A DNA stretch of 64,000 nt from Albidovulum sp. (GTDB lineage: Bacteria > Pseudomonadota > Alphaproteobacteria > Rhodobacterales > Rhodobacteraceae): positions 1 through 64,000 of the forward strand of contig JAUQYB010000091.1 in the NCBI GenBank assembly GCA_030837825.1, given 5' to 3'. The position numbers were made by a program, and so were the translations under genes. The notes beneath the pieces are model-generated. The model was given only the letters and a program-made list of their open reading frames with translations. It did not search any database and was not told the origin of the DNA. Shown in pieces: positions 9,067 to 17,390 of this stretch; position 1 is the stretch's first letter; each line of letters starts with the position of its first letter.

Positions 9067-9141
9067 ACAACGAAATTTAGTTATTGATTGCCTATCGAAA
9101 CTGACGCACTGATCCCGCCGGACCAGCGGGAGGCCTGCCAA

Positions 9142-9618
9142 ATGCCACTGAATACCGCGGAGGCCTCCGAAAGGGACCTTTCAGCGATCGTTTCCGACCT
9201 TTCGGGCGGCGAGGGGCCGCTCTTGCCGATTCTCCATGCGATTCAGGGCGCCTACGGCCATATCCCCGAGGCGGCGATTCCCCTGATCGCCGAAGCGCTG
9301 AACCTCACCAAGGCCGAGGTTCACGGGGTTGTGACCTTCTACCACGACTTCCGCGAGAAGCCGGCCGGACGGCACATCATCAAGCTCTGCCGGGCGGAGG
9401 CCTGCCAGTCGGTCGGCGGGGCGGACCTGGGCGAGCGTGTGCTGGCGAAGCTCGGGCTCGATTGGGGCGGCACCACGGCGAACGGCGCGGTGACGGTGGA
9501 ACCGGTCTACTGTCTGGGGCTTTGTGCCTGTGGGCCGGCGGCGATGGTGGATGGCAGGGTCGTCGGCCGGCTCGACGCGGCGCGGCTCGATGCAATTCTC
9601 GCGGAGGCGGGCGCATGA
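9142..9618 (+). CDS. fdsG: NAD-dependent formate dehydrogenase, gamma subunit
   Basis: This 158-residue NuoE-like subunit carries a [2Fe-2S] cluster and forms the NADH-side module with FdsB. The thioredoxin-like fold shows cysteines in CRAEACQSVGG and CLGLCACGPAAMVDG. I chose the ATG at 9142, which follows a GCGGGAGG ribosome-binding site. The frame extends to a TTG at 9088, but that start has no such site. The stop overlaps the start of fdsB (ATGA), so the five genes fdsG-fdsB-fdsA-fdhD-fdsD form one tightly coupled operon. Confidence 0.95.
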   Translation: MPLNTAEASERDLSAIVSDLSGGEGPLLPILHAIQGAYGHIPEAAIPLIAEALNLTKAEVHGVVTFYHDFREKPAGRHIIKLCRAEACQSVGGADLGERVLAKLGLDWGGTTANGAVTVEPVYCLGLCACGPAAMVDGRVVGRLDAARLDAILAEAGA

Positions 9619-11132
9619 GGATCTACGTTCCCCGCGATGCGGCGGCAAAGGCGCTCGGCGCCGACGAGGTGGCCGCGGCGCTCGCGGCAGAAGTGACGAA
9701 ACGCGGGCTTCAGGCCGAGATCGTGCGCAACGGCACCCGCGGCATGATCTGGCTGGAGCCGCTGGTGGAGATCGAGGACGGCGGCCAGCGCCGCGCCTTC
9801 GGCCCGGTCACGGCGGCCGACGTGCCCGCCCTTCTCGACGGAACCCTGGCGAGCCTCGGCCCGGTGGAGGAGATTCCGTTCTTCGCCCGCCAGACGCGGC
9901 TGACCTTCGCGCGCTGCGGGCTGATCGACCCGCTGAGCCCGGCCGACTACGAGGCGCACGGCGGCCTCAAGGGCCTGCGCCGGGCGCTCGGCATGGCGCC
10001 GGGCGAGATCGTCGCCGAGGTCACCGCGTCCGGCCTGCGTGGCCGGGGCGGCGCGGGCTTTCCCACCGGCATCAAGTGGAAGACGGTGGCCGAGGCGACG
10101 GCCGACCGGAAATACATCGTCTGCAACGCCGACGAGGGGGATTCAGGCACCTTCGCCGACCGGATGATCATGGAGGGCGATCCCTTCACCCTCATCGAGG
10201 GCATGGCGATCGCCGGCATCGGCACCGGGGCGACGAAAGGCTATGTCTACATCCGCTCCGAATACCCCGACGCGATCGAGGTGATGAGCGAGGCCATTCG
10301 CATTGCCCGCGCGTCCGGGCTGCTCGGCGCCTCGGTCCTCGGCTCCGGCCGCGCCTTCGACATGGAGGTGCGCACCGGCGCCGGCGCCTATGTCTGCGGC
10401 GAGGAAACCTCGCTTCTGAACTCGCTCGAGGGCAAGCGCGGGATCGTCCGGGCGAAGCCGCCGCTCCCAGCACTCGAGGGGCTCTTCGGCCGGCCCACGG
10501 TCGTCAACAACGTCCTCAGCCTCGCCACCGTGCCGGTGATCTTCGAGAGGGGCGCGGCCTTCTACGCCGATTTCGGCATCGGCCGGTCGAAGGGCACGAT
10601 GCCGATCCAGATCGCCGGCAACGTGAAGCACGGCGGCCTCTTCGAGACCGCCTTCGGGTTGCCGCTCGGCGAATTGGTGAACGACATTGCGGGCGGCACC
10701 GCCTCGGGGCGGCCGGTGAAGGCAGTGCAGGTGGGCGGGCCGCTCGGTGCCTATATCCCGGTGTCGCAGTTCGACACGCCCTTCGGCTACGAGGAGTTCG
10801 ACCAGAAGGGCGGGCTGATCGGCCATGCCGGGATCGTCGTCTTCGACGACACGGTCGACATGCTGAAGATGGCGCGCTTCGCGATGGAGTTCTGCGCCGT
10901 GGAAAGCTGCGGCAAGTGCACCCCCTGCCGCATCGGCTCGGTCCGCGGGGTGGAGACGATCGACCGCATCGCCGCGGGCGATCCTGCCGCAGCCGTGCTT
11001 CTGACCGATCTTTGTGATACGATGCGCGACGGATCGCTCTGCGCGCTCGGCGGTTTCACCCCATTCCCGGTGATGTCGGCGCTCAGACATTTCCCGGATG
11101 ATTTCGCACGCCGGAAGGAGGCCGCGGAATGA
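9615..11132 (+). CDS. fdsB: NAD-dependent formate dehydrogenase, beta subunit (FMN/NAD site)
   Basis: FdsB holds FMN and a [4Fe-4S] cluster and passes electrons from FdsA to NAD+. The 505-residue protein has a short N-terminal thioredoxin-like segment and then a NuoF core. The glycine-rich FMN/NAD loop is GLRGRGGAGFPTGIKWK, the second conserved region is GAGAYVCGEETSLLNSLEG, and the cluster ligands are ESCGKCTPCRIGSVRG plus a later Cys in LCALGG. Both ends overlap neighbours by four bases (ATGA). This is the cytosolic soluble FDH type known from Rhodobacter capsulatus and Cupriavidus. Confidence 0.96.
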   Translation: MRIYVPRDAAAKALGADEVAAALAAEVTKRGLQAEIVRNGTRGMIWLEPLVEIEDGGQRRAFGPVTAADVPALLDGTLASLGPVEEIPFFARQTRLTFARCGLIDPLSPADYEAHGGLKGLRRALGMAPGEIVAEVTASGLRGRGGAGFPTGIKWKTVAEATADRKYIVCNADEGDSGTFADRMIMEGDPFTLIEGMAIAGIGTGATKGYVYIRSEYPDAIEVMSEAIRIARASGLLGASVLGSGRAFDMEVRTGAGAYVCGEETSLLNSLEGKRGIVRAKPPLPALEGLFGRPTVVNNVLSLATVPVIFERGAAFYADFGIGRSKGTMPIQIAGNVKHGGLFETAFGLPLGELVNDIAGGTASGRPVKAVQVGGPLGAYIPVSQFDTPFGYEEFDQKGGLIGHAGIVVFDDTVDMLKMARFAMEFCAVESCGKCTPCRIGSVRGVETIDRIAAGDPAAAVLLTDLCDTMRDGSLCALGGFTPFPVMSALRHFPDDFARRKEAAE

Positions 11133-14011
11133 AGGACTTCATCATCCCTTGGAACGACGCCGACATGGGCACGCCCGCACGGCGGGGCGCGCCGGTGACG
11201 CTTTCGATCGACGGGTTCGAGGTGACGGTGCCGGAAGGCACATCGGTCATGCGCGCCGCGGCCGAGGCCGGCATCGAGGTGCCGAAGCTCTGCGCGACCG
11301 ACAGCGTCGATGCCTTCGGATCCTGCCGTCTCTGCCTGGTGGAGATCGAGGGCCGCCGGGGCACACCCGCGTCCTGCACCACGCCGGTAACCCCCGGCAT
11401 GGTCGTGCACACGCAGTCCGACAAGGTGAAGCGCCTGCGCCGCGGCGTGATGGAGCTTTACGCCTCCGACCACCCGGCGATCGGGCTGACCGATGCCGCC
11501 AACGGCGACAGCGAGTTGCAGAAGATGGCCGCACGTGTCGGCCTGCGCGAGATGCGCTACGAGCCGGTGGCGGACCACGTCCATCGGCGGCTTGCCGACG
11601 GGGCGCAGAATCCCGACTGGCGTCCGGTGGACGACAGCAACCCGTATTTCGCCTTCGATCCGGCGAAATGCATCGTCTGCTCGCTCTGCGTGCGGGCCTG
11701 CGAAGAGGTCCAGGGCACCTTTGCGCTGACGATCGAGGGGCGCGGCTTCGACAGCCGGGTGTCGGCGGGAACCGGGCTCGACAACTTCCTGTCGTCGGAC
11801 TGCGTGTCCTGCGGCGCCTGCGTCCAGGTCTGCCCGACCGGCAGCCTGCAGGAGAAATCCGTGGCCGAGATGGGCCTGCCCGAGCGGACCGTCATCACCA
11901 CCTGTGCTTATTGCGGCGTGGGCTGCTCGTTCAAGGCCGAACTGCGCGGCGATGAGCTCGTCCGCATGGTGCCGCACAAGGACGGCAAGGCCAACCACGG
12001 CCATTCCTGCGTGAAAGGCCGCTTTGCCTGGGGCTATGCCACGCACCAGGACCGCATCCTCAGCCCGATGATCCGCGACCGGATCGACGAGCCCTGGCGC
12101 GAGGTGAGCTGGGACGAGGCAATCGGCTTCGCCGCAAGCCGGCTCAAGGCGATCCAGGCGAAATACGGCCGGAAGTCGGTCGGCGTCATCACCTCGTCGC
12201 GCTGCACCAACGAGGAGACCTTCCTCGTCCAGAAGCTCGCCCGCGCGGTCTTCGGCAACAACAACACCGACACCTGTGCCCGCGTCTGCCATTCGCCGAC
12301 CGGCTATGGCCTCGGCCAGACCTTCGGCACCTCGGCGGGCACGCAGGATTTCGATTCCGTCGAGCATACCGACGTCGTCATCCTGATCGGCGCCAACCCG
12401 ACCGACGGTCACCCCGTCTTCGCCTCCCGGCTGAAGAAGCGGCTGCGTCAGGGCGCCAGGCTCATCGTCGTCGATCCGCGCCGGATCGACCTCGTGAAGT
12501 CGGCCCATGTCCGTGCCGCGCATCACCTGCAACTGCGCCCCGGCACCAACGTGGCCGTCGTCTCGGCGCTGGCGCATGTGATCGTGACCGAGGGGCTCGC
12601 CAACGAGGCCTTCATCCGCGAGCGTTGTGACTGGGACGAATACCTCACCTATGCCGACTTCATCCGTGACCCGCGCCACAGCCCGGAAGCCACCGAGGCG
12701 GTCACCGGCGTGCCCGCGGCGGACCTGCGCGCGGCAGCGCGGACCTTTGCCACCGGCGGCAACGGCTCGATCTACTACGGGCTCGGCGTGACGGAACACA
12801 GCCAGGGCTCTACCGCCGTCATGGGCATCGCCAACCTCGCCATGCTGACCGGCAATATCGGCCGCGAGGGCGTGGGCGTGAACCCGCTCCGCGGTCAGAA
12901 CAACGTGCAGGGGTCGTGCGACATGGGGTCGTTCCCGCACGAGTTGCCGGGCTACCGCCATGTCAAGAACCCCGAGGTCCGGGCGATCTTCGAGAAGGCC
13001 TGGGGCGTGGCGATCGACCCCGAGCCGGGGCTCAGGATCAACAACATGCTCGACGCCGCGGTCGATGGCAGCTTCAAGGGACTGTACTGCCAAGGCGAGG
13101 ACATCCTGCAATCCGACCCCGACACCCACCATGTCGCGGCCGGTCTTGCGGCGATGGACTGCGTGATCGTTCATGACCTGTTCCTGAACGAAACCGCCAA
13201 CTACGCCCATGTCTTCCTGCCGGGCTCCTCCTTCCTCGAAAAGAACGGGACCTTCACCAACGCCGAACGGCGCATCAACATGGTGCGCAAGGTCATGGCG
13301 CCGAAGAACGGCTACGAGGACTGGGAGGTGACGCAGCTTCTGGCGAATGCCGTGGGGGCCAACTGGACCTACACCGATCCGTCGCAGATCATGGACGAGA
13401 TCGCGGCGACGACGCCGTCCTTCGCGGGCGTCAGCTTCGACCTGATCGAGCGTCTCGGCTCGGTCCAGTGGCCGTGCAACGAGGCGGCGCCGGAAGGCAC
13501 GCCGATGATGCATGTGGACGGCTTCGTACGTGGCAAGGGGCGGTTCATCGTGACCGAATACCTCGCCACCGACGAAAGGTCCGGGCCGCGCTTCCCGCTG
13601 CTGTTGACCACCGGCCGGATTCTCAGCCAGTACAACGTCGGCGCCCAGACCCGGCGCACGGCGAACACCGTGTGGCACGATCAGGATCTGCTGGAGATCC
13701 ATCCGCACGACGCCGAGAACCGCGGCATCAAGGACGGCGACTGGGTCCGGCTGGCCTCGCGTGCGGGCGAGACGACGCTCAGGGCAAAGGTGACGGACCG
13801 GGTCGCGCCCGGGGTGGTCTACACCACCTTCCACCATCCCGACACCCAGGCCAACGTCGTCACCACCGACTTCTCCGACTGGGCCACCAACTGCCCGGAA
13901 TACAAGGTGACGGCGGTGCAGGTGGGGTTGTCGAACGGGCCTTCCGAGTGGCAGGAGGACTATGCAGCGCAGGCCGAACGCGCGCGGCGCATCCTGCCCG
14001 CGGCGGAGTAG
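11129..14011 (+). CDS. fdsA: NAD-dependent formate dehydrogenase, catalytic alpha subunit
   Basis: FdsA oxidises formate to CO2 at a bis-MGD molybdenum (or tungsten) centre. The 960-residue protein has three parts: an N-terminal [2Fe-2S] ferredoxin domain (about 15-95, CATDSVDAFGSCRLC), two ferredoxin-like [4Fe-4S] motifs (CIVCSLCVRACEE and CVSCGACVQVCPTG), then a molybdopterin oxidoreductase core starting with CAYCGVGCSF. The metal ligand is Cys387 in ARVCHSPTGYG, so it is a cysteine and not a selenocysteine enzyme. The C-terminal domain (TTGRILSQYN) binds the second pterin. No defects are seen. Confidence 0.97.
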   Translation: MKDFIIPWNDADMGTPARRGAPVTLSIDGFEVTVPEGTSVMRAAAEAGIEVPKLCATDSVDAFGSCRLCLVEIEGRRGTPASCTTPVTPGMVVHTQSDKVKRLRRGVMELYASDHPAIGLTDAANGDSELQKMAARVGLREMRYEPVADHVHRRLADGAQNPDWRPVDDSNPYFAFDPAKCIVCSLCVRACEEVQGTFALTIEGRGFDSRVSAGTGLDNFLSSDCVSCGACVQVCPTGSLQEKSVAEMGLPERTVITTCAYCGVGCSFKAELRGDELVRMVPHKDGKANHGHSCVKGRFAWGYATHQDRILSPMIRDRIDEPWREVSWDEAIGFAASRLKAIQAKYGRKSVGVITSSRCTNEETFLVQKLARAVFGNNNTDTCARVCHSPTGYGLGQTFGTSAGTQDFDSVEHTDVVILIGANPTDGHPVFASRLKKRLRQGARLIVVDPRRIDLVKSAHVRAAHHLQLRPGTNVAVVSALAHVIVTEGLANEAFIRERCDWDEYLTYADFIRDPRHSPEATEAVTGVPAADLRAAARTFATGGNGSIYYGLGVTEHSQGSTAVMGIANLAMLTGNIGREGVGVNPLRGQNNVQGSCDMGSFPHELPGYRHVKNPEVRAIFEKAWGVAIDPEPGLRINNMLDAAVDGSFKGLYCQGEDILQSDPDTHHVAAGLAAMDCVIVHDLFLNETANYAHVFLPGSSFLEKNGTFTNAERRINMVRKVMAPKNGYEDWEVTQLLANAVGANWTYTDPSQIMDEIAATTPSFAGVSFDLIERLGSVQWPCNEAAPEGTPMMHVDGFVRGKGRFIVTEYLATDERSGPRFPLLLTTGRILSQYNVGAQTRRTANTVWHDQDLLEIHPHDAENRGIKDGDWVRLASRAGETTLRAKVTDRVAPGVVYTTFHHPDTQANVVTTDFSDWATNCPEYKVTAVQVGLSNGPSEWQEDYAAQAERARRILPAAE

Positions 14012-14013
14012 CG

Positions 14014-14835
14014 ATGGCGTTTTCGCCCGTGTTCAGCGCAAAAGGCGTCTCCATCCATCCGGACGGGGCGCGCACCGTGACGCGGACGTTGCCGGAGGAA
14101 GTGCCGGTGGCCTTCGTCTTCGACGGCACCACGCAGGCCGTCATGATGGCGACACCCGCCGACATCGAGGACTTCGCCGTCGGCTTCGCGCTGTCGGAAG
14201 GCATCGTCGAGCACGCCGGAGAAATCCGCGAGATCGAGGTGGTCGAGCACGGGCCGGGCATCGAGGCGCGAATGTGGCTGGCCGCCGACCGGGCCGAGGC
14301 GCTGGCCCGGAGGCGACGGGCGATGACAGGGCCGGTGGGCTGCGGTCTTTGCGGCATCGACAGTCTCGACCAGGCGCTGCGCCCCCTGCCCCGCGTGACG
14401 GCGGGGCTTTCGGACCTGACCGCGGCAGAGATCGCCGGCGCCGGCGAGGCGCTGCGCGCCAGCCAGCCGCTGCATGACCAGACCCGCGCCGTCCATGCCG
14501 CGGGTTTTCTGCTGCCCGGCACCGGGCTCGTCGCCGTCCGCGAGGATGTCGGCCGTCACAACGCGCTCGACAAGCTGATCGGCGCGATGGCACGGGCGGG
14601 CGCAGACATGGGCGCGGGCGCTGTGGCGATGACATCAAGGCTCTCGGTCGAGCTTGTGCAGAAATGCGCCGTTGCCGGCTGCCCCGTGATCGTCGCCGTC
14701 TCGGCGCCCACCGCGCTCGCGCTCAGACAGGCGGAGGAGGCCGGCATCACGCTGGCCGCCTTTGCCCGCGCCGGCGGCGTCGACATCTATTCCCATGCCC
14801 ACCGCATCAGAACCGGAGCTTCCCATGTCGCCTGA
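14014..14835 (+). CDS. fdhD: FdhD/FdsC sulfur-carrier protein for FDH maturation
   Basis: The FdhD family (called FdsC in this operon type) transfers sulfur from a desulfurase to the bis-MGD cofactor before insertion into FdsA. The 273-residue protein has the CxxC sulfurtransfer motif in VGCGLCGID (about residues 110-113). It also has the conserved ATPADIEDFAVGFALSEGI, REDVGRHNALDKLIG and SRLSVELVQK segments. It follows fdsA after two bases and overlaps fdsD by 11 bases. Function is safe given the operon. Confidence 0.95.
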   Translation: MAFSPVFSAKGVSIHPDGARTVTRTLPEEVPVAFVFDGTTQAVMMATPADIEDFAVGFALSEGIVEHAGEIREIEVVEHGPGIEARMWLAADRAEALARRRRAMTGPVGCGLCGIDSLDQALRPLPRVTAGLSDLTAAEIAGAGEALRASQPLHDQTRAVHAAGFLLPGTGLVAVREDVGRHNALDKLIGAMARAGADMGAGAVAMTSRLSVELVQKCAVAGCPVIVAVSAPTALALRQAEEAGITLAAFARAGGVDIYSHAHRIRTGASHVA

Positions 14836-15043
14836 CAAGATGGTCCACATGGCCAACCAGATCGCCGCCTTCTTCAAGAGCCAGCCCGGCGCCGACGTTG
14901 CCGAACGGGTCGCTGCGCACCTGACCGACTTCTGGGAACCGAGGATGCGGGCGCAGTTCCTGGCCTATGTGGCCGGGGGGGGCGCCGGGCTCGACCCGCT
15001 GGTGATCGCGGCGGCCGGGCGGCTGAAGCCGGTCGCGGCCTGA
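14825..15043 (+). CDS. fdsD: Formate dehydrogenase delta subunit
   Basis: This 72-residue protein matches the small FdsD family found at the end of fds operons: MSPDKMVHMANQIAAFFKSQP, then RVAAHLTDFWEPRMRAQFLAYV. FdsD is needed for assembly or stability of active enzyme, possibly by helping cofactor insertion. The start overlaps the end of fdhD by 11 bases. It closes the operon; a convergent regulator gene ends 47 bases downstream. Confidence 0.92.
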   Translation: MSPDKMVHMANQIAAFFKSQPGADVAERVAAHLTDFWEPRMRAQFLAYVAGGGAGLDPLVIAAAGRLKPVAA

Positions 15044-15089
15044 GGCCGCACTGGCGCGGATACGCGCCGCGCCGCTCCGGCGGATTGCC

Positions 15090-15695
15090 CTACAGCATCG
15101 GCGGGGTGCAGGCGCAGGCCACCACGGCGACGGTCCTGCCGATGTTGCGCAGCGTGTAGGGCTGCCGTCCGATCAACTGGTAGCCGCCGCCCCGGCGCAG
15201 CACGCGCGTCTCCGCCCCGACGGTGACCTCGATGGTGCCGGTCAGAACGACGGCCGCGGTCTCGCCATCGTGGGAAATCGGCTCCTCGCCGGTACCGGCG
15301 CCGGGCTGGTAGCGTTCGATGAACATCTGAAGCGCCTTGTCCCGGCGTTCGGCAGCAAGAACACGCAGATCGGCCTCGCCGCGCGCGACCACGGCAAGAT
15401 CGTTGCGGTCGAAGAACATGACGTTGCGCTGCGAGGACGGCAGCGCGAAGAAATCCGCCATCGAGATCGGCACCGCCGACAGGATCCGGTGCAGCGAGGC
15501 GAGCGAGGGCGAATGCGTCTCCTGCTCGATGAGCGAGATCGTGGAATTGGTGACACCCGCCCGTTTCGCAAGCTCGCGCTGCGACAGGCCCGCACGCTCG
15601 CGCACGGCGCGCAGGCGGACGCCGATGTCGAGACCGGCTGAGACAGGCGCGGCCGGCGGGTGCTCTTTCACGGCGGGTCTCCGCCCCATGATCAT
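15090..15695 (-). CDS. XRE-cupin (PuuR-type) transcriptional regulator
   Basis: This is a 201-residue two-domain regulator. Residues about 28-82 are an XRE helix-turn-helix (RLRAVRERAGLSQRELAKRAGVTNSTISLIEQ). Residues about 120-195 are a cupin sensor domain (EEPISHDGETAAVVLTGTIEV). The architecture is that of PuuR-like repressors that sense a catabolic substrate. It is divergent from the aldehyde dehydrogenase operon, 165 bases apart, which makes it the likely local regulator. Either ATG (15695 or 15689) could be used; both lie just after GGGAGA. Confidence 0.88.
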   Translation of the reverse strand: MIMGRRPAVKEHPPAAPVSAGLDIGVRLRAVRERAGLSQRELAKRAGVTNSTISLIEQETHSPSLASLHRILSAVPISMADFFALPSSQRNVMFFDRNDLAVVARGEADLRVLAAERRDKALQMFIERYQPGAGTGEEPISHDGETAAVVLTGTIEVTVGAETRVLRRGGGYQLIGRQPYTLRNIGRTVAVVACACTPPML

Positions 15696-15792
15696 CGTTC
15701 TCCCGTAGGATCGGCTGCGGGACGCTTCCCGATCCGACCGCGATATGCGCAAAGCCTTGCGGGTCGTCAATCGGGCCGCTGGCGCTTCAGGC

Positions 15793-15821
15793 TTGACTGT
15801 AAAGTATTTCATGACATGATT
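15793..15821 (+). promoter_or_regulatory. Candidate sigma70 promoter and operator for the aldehyde dehydrogenase operon
   Basis: TTGACT (15793-15798) is spaced 17 bases from ATGATT (15816-15821), a passable sigma70 promoter 40 bases before the ATG. The palindrome TCATG-A-CATGA (15809-15819) overlaps the -10 box, a position suited to repression, most simply by the divergent XRE-cupin protein. This is inference from position and symmetry. Confidence 0.4.
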
Positions 15822-15860
15822 GCCGAAAAATCAAACACAAACATGCGAGGAGGGCCAGCC

Positions 15861-17372
15861 ATGAGCGCCATAGAAACCTTCAACAGGCTTTCGGGCAAGC
15901 TATTCATCGACGGAGCCCTCGTTGCCAGCGGCTCGGCCGACCGGCTCGACGTGATAGACCCGGCCACCGAGGAGCGAATCGCCGAAATCGCGGATGCGGC
16001 GGACGGCGAGGTGGACGGTGCGATCGAGGCGGCGTTGGTCGCGGGCAGGCGCTGGAATGCCATCGACATGCGCTCGCGCGCCGTCGTCATGCACGAGATC
16101 GCCGCGGTGATGCGGCGCGACAAGGCGCTCTATGCCGAATACCTGACGCGGGAGGAGGGGAAACCCTACAAGGAATCGCTCGACGAGGTGTCGTGGTGCG
16201 CCACGGCGATGGATTATTACGCCGAAGTCGCCCGGCACGAGGCCGGCCGCATTGCCGGCACCACCGTGCCCGGCCAGTTCCACTTCGCGGTGAAGGAGCC
16301 GCTGGGGACGGTCGTCATCATCCTGCCGTTCAACTATCCCCTTGTTCTGCTCTGCTGGGAGGCGGCGGCCGCGCTGGCGGCCGGCAACGCGGTGATCGTG
16401 AAACCGCACGAGCAGACCTCGATCACCACGCTCAAGTTCATGGAGCTTTTCAACGGCCTGCCATCGGGGCTGATGCAATGCCTGACCGGGGGCCCGCGCG
16501 TCGCCCAGCGGCTGATCGCCAGCCGCAAGACGCATGGCGTGGCCTACACCGGCTCGGTGCCGGTCGGGCAGGCGGTGGCGCGGACCTGCGCCGAGACGTT
16601 CAAGCCCTGCCTGATCGAAGCCTCGGGCAACGACCCGTTCATCGTCATGCCCTCGGCGCCGCTCGACATGGCCGCGCGCGGGGCGGCCTTCGCCGCCTAT
16701 CTCAACTGCGGGCAGGTCTGCACCTCGGCCGAACGGTTCTATGTGCACGAGGCGATCCATGACCAGTTCGTGGAGCGGCTGGTCGCCGAGGCGAAGAAGC
16801 TGCGCGTCGGCAACGGGCTCGAGGAGGTCGACATGGGGCCGATGGCGACCCGCCGCCAGCGCGACCGGTTCGAGGCGCTGATCGCCAACGCCCGCAAGCA
16901 GGGGGCTAAGGTGGCGACCGGCGGCGGACGGCCCGCCAACCTCAACAAGGGCTGGTATGTGGAACCGACGGTGCTGACCGGGGTCACGCCCGACATGACC
17001 ATCCTGCAAGAGGAAAGCTTCGGCCCGGTCGCGCCGATCTGCCGGGTGAAGAGCTTCGACGAGGCGGTGGAGCTGGCCAACCGCTCCGACTTCGGCCTAG
17101 GCGCCAACCTCTACACGCTGGACACGACCGAGACCTTCCGCGCGGTGCGGGAAATCCAGTCCGGCATCCTGTGGATCAATGCGCCGCTTCTGGACAACGA
17201 CGCGCTGCCCTTCGGCGGCCGCAAGCTTTCGGGCAACGGCCGGCAGCTCGGCCCCGAGGGGCTGAGCCAGTTCCAGAACACCAAATTCGTGATGATCGAC
17301 CCGGCGGCGGAAAAACAGGATTTCTGGTGGTTCCCTTACCCCCGCGAAGAAAGCTATCCCGGAACGCGATAG
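15861..17372 (+). CDS. Aldehyde dehydrogenase family protein
   Basis: This is a 503-residue NAD(P)-dependent aldehyde dehydrogenase. The catalytic cysteine is Cys287 in NCGQVCTSAERF and the general base is Glu253 in LIEASGND; the family's usual GGK after Glu is replaced by SGN. The cofactor-binding segment is PFNYPLVLLCWEAAAALAAGNAVIVKP. A GAGGAGGG ribosome-binding site precedes the ATG. It is the first gene of a four-gene operon, 18 bases before the dimethylglycine-dehydrogenase-like gene. It could oxidise an aldehyde, perhaps formaldehyde or a semialdehyde; the substrate is not known. Confidence 0.92.
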   Translation: MSAIETFNRLSGKLFIDGALVASGSADRLDVIDPATEERIAEIADAADGEVDGAIEAALVAGRRWNAIDMRSRAVVMHEIAAVMRRDKALYAEYLTREEGKPYKESLDEVSWCATAMDYYAEVARHEAGRIAGTTVPGQFHFAVKEPLGTVVIILPFNYPLVLLCWEAAAALAAGNAVIVKPHEQTSITTLKFMELFNGLPSGLMQCLTGGPRVAQRLIASRKTHGVAYTGSVPVGQAVARTCAETFKPCLIEASGNDPFIVMPSAPLDMAARGAAFAAYLNCGQVCTSAERFYVHEAIHDQFVERLVAEAKKLRVGNGLEEVDMGPMATRRQRDRFEALIANARKQGAKVATGGGRPANLNKGWYVEPTVLTGVTPDMTILQEESFGPVAPICRVKSFDEAVELANRSDFGLGANLYTLDTTETFRAVREIQSGILWINAPLLDNDALPFGGRKLSGNGRQLGPEGLSQFQNTKFVMIDPAAEKQDFWWFPYPREESYPGTR

Positions 17373-17390
17373 GCGCGAAGGAGGGCGGCG

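Noticed and set aside
10787..13837. 1016-codon minus-strand frame opposite fdsA/fdsB
   Set aside because: It is an antisense shadow of highly conserved formate dehydrogenase genes, rich in His, Arg and Asp with no domain.
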